Part shown: piece after piece, positions 9,033 to 16,505 of the stretch
Position numbering within the stretch: position 1 is the first letter of the stretch
How the letters are laid out: each line of letters starts with the position of its first letter
From: Serratia quinivorans
GTDB taxonomy: Bacteria; Pseudomonadota; Gammaproteobacteria; Enterobacterales; Enterobacteriaceae
Length of the DNA: 64,000 nucleotides
Direction: 5' to 3'
NCBI RefSeq assembly: GCF_946227985.1
Contig: NZ_CAMKGL010000001.1
Span: 1,612,001-1,676,000, forward strand
Translations under genes and position numbers: made by a program
Notes under the pieces: model-generated
The model's input: only the letters and a program-made list of their open reading frames with translations
The model's database searches: none
What the model was told of the DNA's origin: nothing

Positions 9033-10124
9033 ATGCGCCAACGCCGGATCCCCTGTTTACTGATGCGCGGTGGTACCTCCAAAGGAGCCTTCTTTCTCGC
9101 CGGGGAGTTGCCCGCCGACCCGAACCAACGCGATCGAGTCCTGCTGGCGGTGATGGGTTCCCCCGACCTGCGGCAGATTGACGGCCTCGGCGGCGCCGAT
9201 CCGCTGACCAGCAAGGTGGCGATCGTTAACCGCTCACAGCGTGACGACGCCGATGTCGACTACCTGTTCGCCCAGGTCAGCGTTGACCAACCGCAGGTGG
9301 ACTACGGCCAGAACTGCGGCAATATCCTGGCGGCGGTGGCTCCGTTCGCCATCGAACGCGGGCTGGTCAAGCCCGGCCCCACGTCGACCGACGTCCGGAT
9401 CTTCATGCAGAACACCGGGCAGATTGCTCTGGCCCGCATCGCCACCCCCGGGGGCGAAGTGCAATACGACGGGGACCTGGCCATTGATGGCGTACCGGGC
9501 CGCGCAGCGGAAATCGTGCTGACCTTCAGCGATATTGCCGGTTCCAGCTGCGGTTCGCTGCTGCCGACAGGCAATCCGCAGGACAGCTTTGACGGCGTGG
9601 CGGTGACCTGCATCGACAACGGTATGCCGGTGGTGGTGCTGCGTGCGGCGGAGGTCGGCCGCAGTGGCTATGAAACCCGCGAACAACTGGATGCCGATCA
9701 AGAGCTGAAAGCCCGTCTGGAGAGCATCCGCCTGCAGGCCGGGCCAAAAATGAACCTCGGTGATGTCAGCCGGCGCACGGTCCCCAAAATGACCCTGATT
9801 GCCGAAGCGCGTCACGGTGGCACCCTCAGCAGCCGTACCTTCATTCCGCACCGCTGCCATGCCTCTATCGGCGTTCTGGGCGCGGTCAGCGTTGCCACCG
9901 CCTGCCTGATCCCCGGCAGCGTCACCCAGGGGCTGGCCCAGGTCAGCGATGGCGCAGAACTGCGTCTGAGCGTTGAACACCCCAGCGGCGAGTTCAGCGT
10001 GTTGCTCCAACGCGATCCAACCCAAAGCGGCGCGGCCTCGCTACTCGGTGCCGGTTTACTGCGCAGCGCACGACTGATTTTTAGCGGTGAAGTCTGTATT
10101 CCCGGCGCGGTATGGCCTCAATAA
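9033..10124 (+). CDS. galD: 4-oxalomesaconate tautomerase, PrpF family
   Basis: This 363-residue protein interconverts the keto and enol forms of 4-oxalomesaconate so that GalB can act. PrpF/diaminopimelate-epimerase-like marks include RCLLMRGGTSKG-type residues near the N-terminus (here PCLLMRGGTSKGAFF), the loop DYGQNCGNILAAVAPFA and GLGGADPLTSKVAIV. It begins one base after the galC stop and is the last gene before the tnpB element. The insertion lies 13 bp past its stop codon, so galD is intact. Confidence 0.9.
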   Translation: MRQRRIPCLLMRGGTSKGAFFLAGELPADPNQRDRVLLAVMGSPDLRQIDGLGGADPLTSKVAIVNRSQRDDADVDYLFAQVSVDQPQVDYGQNCGNILAAVAPFAIERGLVKPGPTSTDVRIFMQNTGQIALARIATPGGEVQYDGDLAIDGVPGRAAEIVLTFSDIAGSSCGSLLPTGNPQDSFDGVAVTCIDNGMPVVVLRAAEVGRSGYETREQLDADQELKARLESIRLQAGPKMNLGDVSRRTVPKMTLIAEARHGGTLSSRTFIPHRCHASIGVLGAVSVATACLIPGSVTQGLAQVSDGAELRLSVEHPSGEFSVLLQRDPTQSGAASLLGAGLLRSARLIFSGEVCIPGAVWPQ

Positions 10125-10137
10125 TCAAGGAGCATCC

Positions 10138-11424
10138 TTGACTGCTCCCCGCCCTAAAGGGCGAGGATTCCCACTTCACTGAGTCGAACCTAAGCCGCTT
10201 GATGCGATTCAGGATTTACAGACTCTCCGTGGGCTAACGCTGCCAGCCCGGCAGCTTTTATATTCCGTGCCGCATTAATGTCACGGTCATGGCTTGTCTG
10301 GCATTCCGGACAATTCCATTTACGAACATCAAGAGGCAATTTTTTCATGGTGAAGCCGCAACAACTACAACGCTTTGAGGACGGGAAAAACGGGGCAATT
10401 GCGACCAGTGAACGCCCGCCCCATTCAGCCTTGTATGCGAGCTGGCGCACAAACTCGCCCCAACTTGCATCGGCTATCGCTTTCGACAGCTTAGGGTTGC
10501 GGATCATGTTCTTTACTTTCAGGGATTCAACGCAAACAACTTGGTTATCGTTAATCAGTTTGCGGGACAACTTGTGCAAGTTATCCATGCGGCAATCGGC
10601 AATTTTCGCGTGGAGTCGGGTCACCTTCAAGCGGGCTTTAGCGCGGTTTTTCGAACCTTTCGCTTTTTTGCTTAAACGGCGCTGAAGTAGCGCCAGGCGA
10701 GCCGCGTATTTAGCGGTATGGCGGGGATTGCCTTGTTTAAATCCAGCGTCAGTAACGAACAAATCCTTTAAGCCCACATCAATGCCCACGGTTTTAGCGG
10801 AAATGGGCAGTGATACGGGTTCAAACTCGCACAGACAGGAAACGAAATATCGTCCGGCTGCATCTTTGGAAATAGTGACGGTTGACGGCACGGATGGGAG
10901 TTCACGGCTCCAGCGCACGTCCAATGGGGCTTTGCTCTTAGTCATATGCAGCTTGCCATCACGATATTTAAACGCGCTGGCGGTCAATTCAGCGACCTGT
11001 TTGTGGCGTTTGCTTTTGAATGCTGGATATTTAGCCTGACCTGCAAAAAAGTGAGAAAAGGCCGTCTGTTGGTGGCGTAGCGATTGTTGCAAGGGGACAC
11101 AGGAAACGTCATTGAGCCATGCGCATTCAGGCTCTTTTTTAAGCGCGGTTAACCGCGCATTAGCTTGCAGATAGCCGATCTTCTCCTGGCGCTCATAGTA
11201 AGCATCAGTACGCCAGCGAAGGATTGAATTATAGACAAAACGCACACAGCCGAACGTTTGAGCCAAAAGCTCAATCTGATCGGCTGTTGGATAGAATCGG
11301 TATTTGTATGCGCGTTTCATATGTACAAAATTACAGGAGCCATCGTGAAAAGACAAAAAGAAGTTAGCTCGAAAACCGCCTCCTTTCCTCCCCGGCCTGA
11401 AGGCCTAGGTTTCCCGGAGGCACT
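10138..11424 (-). mobile_element. IS200/IS605-type element carrying only tnpB (IS1341-like)
   Basis: The element contains tnpB without a tnpA partner. Imperfect hairpins lie near both ends: CGCCCT AA AGGGCG at 10150-10163 and GGCCT GA AGGCC at 11394-11405. On the minus strand the right end reads GGGCGGGGAGCAGTCAA, close to the usual IS605-family end. That puts the right boundary at about 10138. The left boundary near 11424 is approximate. It sits between galD and the next gene and replaces the spacing between a former ribosome site (AAGGAG at 10128-10133) and the downstream ATG. The tnpB guide RNA should be transcribed across the right end, with its guide beginning at about 10137 on the minus strand. 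Confidence 0.75.
10190..11320 (-). CDS. tnpB: RNA-guided endonuclease TnpB
   Basis: This 376-residue protein starts at MKRAYKYRFYPT, the normal TnpB N-terminus; a 12-residue in-frame extension to 11356 is possible. An N-terminal helical/HTH region is followed by a split RuvC nuclease with all catalytic acids present: Asp181 in GIDVGLKDLF, Glu265 in VVCVESLKVKNM and Asp347 in HDRDINAARN. A zinc finger lies between the last two (Cys318, Cys321, Cys337, Cys340). TnpB proteins cut DNA next to a short target motif under guidance of an RNA from the element's right end and help the element persist at its site. No frameshift or missing catalytic residue is seen, so it may be active, although without tnpA it cannot transpose unaided. 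Confidence 0.92.
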   Translation of the reverse strand: MKRAYKYRFYPTADQIELLAQTFGCVRFVYNSILRWRTDAYYERQEKIGYLQANARLTALKKEPECAWLNDVSCVPLQQSLRHQQTAFSHFFAGQAKYPAFKSKRHKQVAELTASAFKYRDGKLHMTKSKAPLDVRWSRELPSVPSTVTISKDAAGRYFVSCLCEFEPVSLPISAKTVGIDVGLKDLFVTDAGFKQGNPRHTAKYAARLALLQRRLSKKAKGSKNRAKARLKVTRLHAKIADCRMDNLHKLSRKLINDNQVVCVESLKVKNMIRNPKLSKAIADASWGEFVRQLAYKAEWGGRSLVAIAPFFPSSKRCSCCGFTMKKLPLDVRKWNCPECQTSHDRDINAARNIKAAGLAALAHGESVNPESHQAA

Positions 11425-11427
11425 CTG

Positions 11428-12315
11428 ATGAGCTTAGCTCTCCCCTCGGTAGCGTTAATCGGCTTTGGTGAAGTCGGCGGCATTCTGGCGCAGGAACTGC
11501 GCGCGCAAAACATTACCGTCAGTGTTTTTGACCCACAAGCCTCACTGGCAATGACAGAGAAAGCGGCGGCCTGCGGGGCTCACTTCACCGCGACGCTGCC
11601 ACAGGCGCTGGACGGTGCAACGCTGGTGTTTTCCGCCGTCACCGCCGCCAATACGCTAAGGGTTGCGCAGCAGTGCGCGCCGTTGCTGCACCCGGGCCAA
11701 ACTTTTCTCGATCTCAACTCTGCGGCCCCCAATACCAAACGCGCCGCCGCCGAGGCAATCAGCGCCAGCGGCGCGGTCTACGTGGAAGTCGCGGTGATGG
11801 CCCCGGTTCCACCCAAGCGTTTGAAAACGCCCCTGCTGCTGGGCGGAAACGGGGCCATGGCGGTTAGCACCCAGCTCAACGCCCTGGGGTTCAACAGCCA
11901 GGTCTACAGCTCTCACATCGGGGAGGCCTCGGCAATCAAAATGTGTCGCAGCGTCATGATCAAGGGGCTGGAAGCCCTGACCACCGAATGCCTGCTCGCC
12001 GCCCAGCGTTACGGTGTCGAACAACCGGTACTGGATTCCCTGCACGCCAGCTTCCCGTCACTGGGTTGGGACCAGCAGTTGCCCCACTACCTGATCAGCC
12101 GGATTGCGGAGCACGGTAAGCGCCGTGCCGAGGAGATGCGTGAAGTGGTGCAAACGCTGCGAGACGTTGGCATTGAGCCACACCAAAGCCTGGCGACCGT
12201 CGCCAGCCAACAGGGATTGGTGGACGCCATGAGCGCCCAAAGGCTGGCCTATTCGGAACTGACGCCTTTCGTTTGGCAAACCGCATTGAGCAAAATTTAT
12301 CCGGGCGGTGATTAA
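11428..12315 (+). CDS. 6-phosphogluconate-dehydrogenase-like NAD(P) oxidoreductase with DUF1932 domain
   Basis: This 295-residue protein has an N-terminal Rossmann domain (VALIGFGEVGGILAQEL) and, after about residue 190, a helical C-terminal domain of the DUF1932 type (SLGWDQQLPHYLISRIAEHG). The conserved Lys of beta-hydroxyacid dehydrogenases appears as EASAIKMCRSVMIKG. It probably oxidises a hydroxyacid, substrate unknown. Its ribosome site GGAGG (11416-11420) belongs to the end of the tnpB element, so the insertion replaced the native site yet left translation possible. Before insertion it probably belonged to the galBCD operon. A role in feeding a compound into the gallate pathway is inference. 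Confidence 0.75.
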   Translation: MSLALPSVALIGFGEVGGILAQELRAQNITVSVFDPQASLAMTEKAAACGAHFTATLPQALDGATLVFSAVTAANTLRVAQQCAPLLHPGQTFLDLNSAAPNTKRAAAEAISASGAVYVEVAVMAPVPPKRLKTPLLLGGNGAMAVSTQLNALGFNSQVYSSHIGEASAIKMCRSVMIKGLEALTTECLLAAQRYGVEQPVLDSLHASFPSLGWDQQLPHYLISRIAEHGKRRAEEMREVVQTLRDVGIEPHQSLATVASQQGLVDAMSAQRLAYSELTPFVWQTALSKIYPGGD

Positions 12316-12458
12316 CATCAAAAAAACCAAAATATTTCACACGCCGAACATTGTTAACAATCTCATAACGACGTATTTTGTACCAAATGATTCATAGCAA
12401 GCTAACCATTTACCTCTTCGGGGGCTACGACGCCCTCTTTGCACTGGAAAACCATGTG

Positions 12459-12914
12459 ATGAAATGTCTTTCTTCTTCCTTCTGCGCCATTGCCCTGATG
12501 GCATTAGCCGGCACGGCCTCCGCCGCGCAACTCAATAACGCACAGGCAAATCAGGCGATCGCCAGCGTGCAGTCAACACTGAAATCGCAAAACAGCTTCG
12601 GCTGCGTAGCAGTGGTCGACAGCAGTGGCACGTTGCTGGCCTTCCAGCGTTTCGACGGTGCCCCGCTCGGTTGCGTTGATGCCTCCATCGGTAAAGCGCG
12701 GGCCTCCGCGCTGTATCGTGCCCCCACGTTGAAATTTATGCAGCGACTGCAAAACGGTGAAATCACCGTACTGAGCATTCCGCACGTGGTAGCGCTGGGC
12801 GGCGGTTATCCACTGACGCTGAACGGCGAAGTTGTTGGTGCTGTCGGTGTCAGTACGCCGAAGCAGGAGATTGACAACCAGGCGTCCCAAACCGCCGCCG
12901 GGACGCTGAAATAA
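12459..12914 (+). CDS. Secreted GlcG/HbpS-family protein
   Basis: This 151-residue protein is read from the ATG at 12459; the frame opens at 12378 but only the later start gives a clean signal peptide (MKCLSSSFCAIALMALAG, cleavage after ASA). The mature part is a GlcG/HbpS (haem-degrading-like) domain, with CVAVVDSSGTLLAFQRFDGAP, KARASALYRAPTLKF and the glycine-rich end GGYPLTLNGEVVGAVGVS. Such proteins often lie beside periplasmic GMC/cytochrome c dehydrogenase operons, as here, 34 bp before the small subunit. A chaperone-like or haem-related role for that complex is a guess. Confidence 0.7.
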   Translation: MKCLSSSFCAIALMALAGTASAAQLNNAQANQAIASVQSTLKSQNSFGCVAVVDSSGTLLAFQRFDGAPLGCVDASIGKARASALYRAPTLKFMQRLQNGEITVLSIPHVVALGGGYPLTLNGEVVGAVGVSTPKQEIDNQASQTAAGTLK

Positions 12915-12948
12915 GCCCAGCCTGGCCTTCCCGCTTGAGGAACTCATT

Positions 12949-13470
12949 TTGATTTCAATTTCACGCCGCCGGCTGGTGCTGGCTTCGGCGAGTCTGTGGG
13001 CGGTTGGCGTTGTCAGCCAAAACCTGCTGGGCCGCGCCGTATTTGCTCAGTCGCAACCTGGCACTATGCCGGACAACTTTCTGGCTATTTCGCGCCTGCT
13101 GACCGACATCCCCCTGCCGGATCCGCACCTGGCGCTGCGACTTTATGTCGCGTTGCAGCCCCTGTTCCCGCAGCTTGAGCAGCAGGTTGACACGCTGGCT
13201 GCTTTGATGGCGCAGCATGCCGATCTGACTGGCGAAGACTTCCACGCGCTGATTCAGCGCCAGCCTGCCCCCCTCACTGCGCTGTACCAGTCACTCATCA
13301 GCGGCTGGTATCTCGGCGTGATCGGCGATCCGGCCAGGCCAATCTGTATCGCGTTTGAAAATATCCTCAGTTACCAACGGGTGCGCAACTCGCTGATGCC
13401 GCCAAGCTATTGCCCTGGCGAACCCAACTTTTGGACTCATCCCCCGCGTAAGGAGACGGCGCATGTCTGA
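12949..13470 (+). CDS. Small (gamma) subunit of a periplasmic FAD-dependent dehydrogenase, Tat-exported
   Basis: This 173-residue protein starts at TTG with GAGGA 8 bases upstream. The N-terminus SRRRLVLASASLW is a twin-arginine signal, fitting export of the folded flavoprotein partner piggy-backed on this subunit. The remainder resembles the small subunit of gluconate 2-, sorbitol and FAD-glucose dehydrogenases, with GWYLGVIGDPARPICIAFE and a C-terminal PPSYCPGEPNFWTHPP. It overlaps the large subunit by eight bases. The sugar or acid oxidised cannot be read from this subunit. Confidence 0.8.
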   Translation: MISISRRRLVLASASLWAVGVVSQNLLGRAVFAQSQPGTMPDNFLAISRLLTDIPLPDPHLALRLYVALQPLFPQLEQQVDTLAALMAQHADLTGEDFHALIQRQPAPLTALYQSLISGWYLGVIGDPARPICIAFENILSYQRVRNSLMPPSYCPGEPNFWTHPPRKETAHV

Positions 13471-15079
13471 TTCATTAAATGCCGATGTTGTGGTGATTGG
13501 CGCCGGTATCGCCGGTTCGTTGGCGGCATTGAAAATGGTGCAGGCCGGAGCTTCGGTGTTAATGCTGGAGTCCGGGCCGGAAATCAAACGCGATGAGGCC
13601 GTCGAGTTGTTTCGCAACTCGCCGTTCAAAGGTGATTTCACCGAACCCTACCCACCCGAACCCTGGGCACCACAGCCGAAATTTATTCCGACGGACAACA
13701 ACTATCTGATCCAGAAAGGCCCGGATCCGTACCGCGCCCAATATTTGCGCGGCGTCGGCGGTACCACATGGCACTGGGCCGGGCAGGCTTTTCGCCTGCT
13801 GCCAAACGACATGCGGATAAAAACCCTGTACGGCGTCGGCCGCGACTGGCCAATCGGTTATGAACAGTTGGAACCTTATTATTGCGAAGCGGAGTACCAG
13901 ATGGGGGTGTCCGGCGACAGCGAACTGGACTCACCGCGCTCACGCCCCTACCCGCTGCCCGGCATCCCTCTGCCTTACGGTTTTGAACGCCTTAAACAGC
14001 GCATCGCAGGGCTGGGTTACCAGGTGGGCATCGGCCCGCAGGCGCGTAACAGTGTACCTTATGACGGCCGCCCGGCCTGCTGCGGCAATAATAACTGCAT
14101 GCCGGTTTGCCCGATCGACGCACAGTATCACGGCGGTATTTCGGCGCGTAAAGCCTTGGCAGCCGGGGCGCGAATTATTGCCAATGCCGTGGTTCATCGT
14201 ATTGAGGCAAATGAACAGGGACAGATCGTGGCGGTGCATTATCTCGACCGCAACAAGGTCAGCCATCGCGTCACCGGCAAACGCTTCGTGCTCACCGCCA
14301 ACGGTATCGAAAGCCCAAAAATCCTGCTGATTTCCACCAGTGAACGCTACCCGAACGGTATCGCCAACGGCTCCGGCATGGTGGGCCGCAACCTGATGGA
14401 CCACCCCGGCAGTTCGGTGGAGTTCTACGCTGATGAACCTGTCTGGTTTGGCCGCGGTCCAATGCGCCCGGGTAGCATCAACAACCTGCGTGATGGCGCC
14501 TTCCGGGCTGAACGCTCGGCGCTGCGTGTTGACGTGTCCAATACCTCACCGGTACGTTATCTGACCGAAAGACTGATCCGTCAGGGTTACTACGGCAAAG
14601 CGCTGAACGACAAGCTGGCATTCCAGTCCGAGCGCTATATCCAGCTGAAATGCCTGCTGGAAATGCTGCCGGAACCGGAAAATCGCGTTCAGCTGAGTCA
14701 AACCGAAAAGGATGCCTGGGGCATTCCCAAGCTGGAGGTGTACTACAAATTCCCGGAGTATGTTCACCGTGGCTACGACCAGTCCATGCTCGATTTTCAG
14801 CGTATCGTCAAGCAAATGGGCGGTAGTGAAGCGATTTACAGCAAACGTGGCCTGTATGACAACAACCAGCATATCACCGGCACCATGATCATGGGCCGCA
14901 GCGGCAGCGACTCGGTGGTGGATGGCGACTGCCGCAGCCACGATCACCCTAATTTGTTTATCGCCGGTACCGGCGTGATGCCCTCGGCCTCGACCGTTAA
15001 CTCAACCCTGACCGGCGTCGCGCTGGCGCTGCATATGGCCGACCGGGTGTTGGACAGCCTGAAAGGAGGCATGGCGTGA
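13463..15079 (+). CDS. GMC-family FAD dehydrogenase, large catalytic subunit with a 3Fe-4S site
   Basis: This 538-residue protein has the FAD Rossmann motif VVVIGAGIAGSLAALKMVQAG at its start and the GMC C-terminal block TVNSTLTGVALALHMADRVL. Residues 206-216 read CCGNNNCMPVC. The Cys-Cys-x4-Cys-x3-Cys spacing is that of the 3Fe-4S ligands in bacterial FAD-glucose dehydrogenase. It has no signal of its own and should be exported with the Tat small subunit. Electrons would pass from substrate to FAD, the Fe-S cluster, the cytochrome c subunit and the quinone pool. Gluconate, 2-ketogluconate, fructose, sorbitol or a quinate-like cyclitol are possible substrates; the neighbouring aromatic genes do not settle it. 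Confidence 0.85.
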   Translation: MSDSLNADVVVIGAGIAGSLAALKMVQAGASVLMLESGPEIKRDEAVELFRNSPFKGDFTEPYPPEPWAPQPKFIPTDNNYLIQKGPDPYRAQYLRGVGGTTWHWAGQAFRLLPNDMRIKTLYGVGRDWPIGYEQLEPYYCEAEYQMGVSGDSELDSPRSRPYPLPGIPLPYGFERLKQRIAGLGYQVGIGPQARNSVPYDGRPACCGNNNCMPVCPIDAQYHGGISARKALAAGARIIANAVVHRIEANEQGQIVAVHYLDRNKVSHRVTGKRFVLTANGIESPKILLISTSERYPNGIANGSGMVGRNLMDHPGSSVEFYADEPVWFGRGPMRPGSINNLRDGAFRAERSALRVDVSNTSPVRYLTERLIRQGYYGKALNDKLAFQSERYIQLKCLLEMLPEPENRVQLSQTEKDAWGIPKLEVYYKFPEYVHRGYDQSMLDFQRIVKQMGGSEAIYSKRGLYDNNQHITGTMIMGRSGSDSVVDGDCRSHDHPNLFIAGTGVMPSASTVNSTLTGVALALHMADRVLDSLKGGMA

Positions 15080-16374
15080 AAAAAACCTTATTGGCGTTGC
15101 TGCCACTGCTGTTCAGTCACCCTCTGTGGGCTCAGCCTAATGGCGCAGAACTGATCAAACGCGGCGAATATCTGGCGCGCGCCGCCGACTGTACCGCCTG
15201 CCATACCGCGCCGGGCGGCCCGGCGTTTGGCGGGGGCTATCCAGTTAATACGCCGTTCGGCGTGATTTATGGCACCAATATTTCCGCCGATAAACAGTTC
15301 GGCATCGGTAACTGGAGCGACGAGGAATTTGTTGCGGCGGTGCGTGACGGTATCGGCAAAGATGGCGGCCAGCTATACCCGGCTATGCCATACGATGCCT
15401 TCACCAAAATGACCCGCGACGATGTGCTGGCGATCAAGGCTTATCTGCTGTCACTGCCGGCGGTAAAACAGGCCACGCCGAAAACCGATCTCTCCTTCCC
15501 GTTCAACCAGCGCTGGGGAATGCGTTTCTGGAAATGGTTCAATCTTGACCAGGGTGAGTTAAAGCCAGACCCAGCCCAGAGCGCCCAGTGGAATCAGGGC
15601 CGTTATCTGGTCGAAGCCCTGGCCCACTGCGGCACCTGCCATACCCCGCGGAACCTCACCATGGGCATGGACAGCGACAAAGCTTTCGCCGGTGGCGATC
15701 TCGGCGCCTGGACCGCCTATAACATCACGCCAGACAAAAACGCCGGCATCGGCAACTGGTCACAGCAGGATCTGGTCGGTTACCTGAAAACCGGCAATGC
15801 ACCTGGCCGTGCGTCGGCGTCTGGCCCAATGGCCGAGGCGGTCGAACACAGTTTGCAGTACCTGCCGGAGGCGGATCTGCAGGCGATCGCGGTATATCTG
15901 CGCAGCGTTCCGGCCATCGCCGATGCGCAGCAAAGCCGACCACGGGACAGTTGGGGCAACGCATCACAGGATTATCTTGACCGGCGCGGTAACGGTAGCT
16001 CCCCGCAGGACGGTGCCACGCTGTTTAACGGCAACTGTGCCACCTGCCACGGTGCGGGAGGTGGCGGCATCGGCAAAGGGTTCCACGCCTATCCATCGTT
16101 GTTTAACCATGGCAGCACCGGCGCGGCCGAAGGGAATAACCTGGTTTCGGTGATCCTCAATGGTGTGCACCGCGACATGCAGCAAGGGGAGATCCTGATG
16201 CCGTCTTTCGCCAGCGAACTGAGCGACTCGCAGGTTGCCCAGCTGAGTAATTACGTCAGCATTCAGTTCGGCAACCCGGCGGCGGCCAACGTCAGTGCCA
16301 AACAGGTACAGAAACTGCGCGCTGACGCCGGACTCCCCCAGCCACCGGCGGTTTTACAGGGCGACAAACCCTGA
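15076..16374 (+). CDS. Tri-haem cytochrome c subunit of the periplasmic dehydrogenase
   Basis: This 432-residue protein has a Sec signal peptide (cleaved after PLWA, about residue 19). Three haem c motifs are present: CTACH at 39-43, CGTCH at 185-189 and CATCH at 321-325. This is the electron-transfer subunit of gluconate/alcohol/sorbitol dehydrogenase complexes that reduce ubiquinone at the inner membrane. It overlaps the flavoprotein by four bases (ATGA style), giving the order small, large, cytochrome usual for three-subunit dehydrogenases. I see no strong C-terminal anchor helix, so membrane attachment may depend on an amphipathic segment or a partner. Confidence 0.88.
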   Translation: MKKTLLALLPLLFSHPLWAQPNGAELIKRGEYLARAADCTACHTAPGGPAFGGGYPVNTPFGVIYGTNISADKQFGIGNWSDEEFVAAVRDGIGKDGGQLYPAMPYDAFTKMTRDDVLAIKAYLLSLPAVKQATPKTDLSFPFNQRWGMRFWKWFNLDQGELKPDPAQSAQWNQGRYLVEALAHCGTCHTPRNLTMGMDSDKAFAGGDLGAWTAYNITPDKNAGIGNWSQQDLVGYLKTGNAPGRASASGPMAEAVEHSLQYLPEADLQAIAVYLRSVPAIADAQQSRPRDSWGNASQDYLDRRGNGSSPQDGATLFNGNCATCHGAGGGGIGKGFHAYPSLFNHGSTGAAEGNNLVSVILNGVHRDMQQGEILMPSFASELSDSQVAQLSNYVSIQFGNPAAANVSAKQVQKLRADAGLPQPPAVLQGDKP

Positions 16375-16383
16375 TGCCAACCC

Positions 16384-16413
16384 CACCAGGGTAATGCCGC
16401 ACTTACCCTGGTG
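16384..16413 (+). terminator. Strong hairpin after the dehydrogenase operon
   Basis: An 11-bp perfect stem (CACCAGGGTAA / TTACCCTGGTG) with an 8-base loop lies 10 bp after the cytochrome stop. No T-run follows, so it may protect the 3' end or terminate weakly rather than act as a standard intrinsic terminator. Confidence 0.5.
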
Positions 16414-16505
16414 ATCCCCCCTCACAGTTCCCGCTGAAAATAATTGATTGTTTTGCCATAAGAATTTAGAACGGAGTAACAATAATTCCAATACCGGGGA
16501 ATGGG

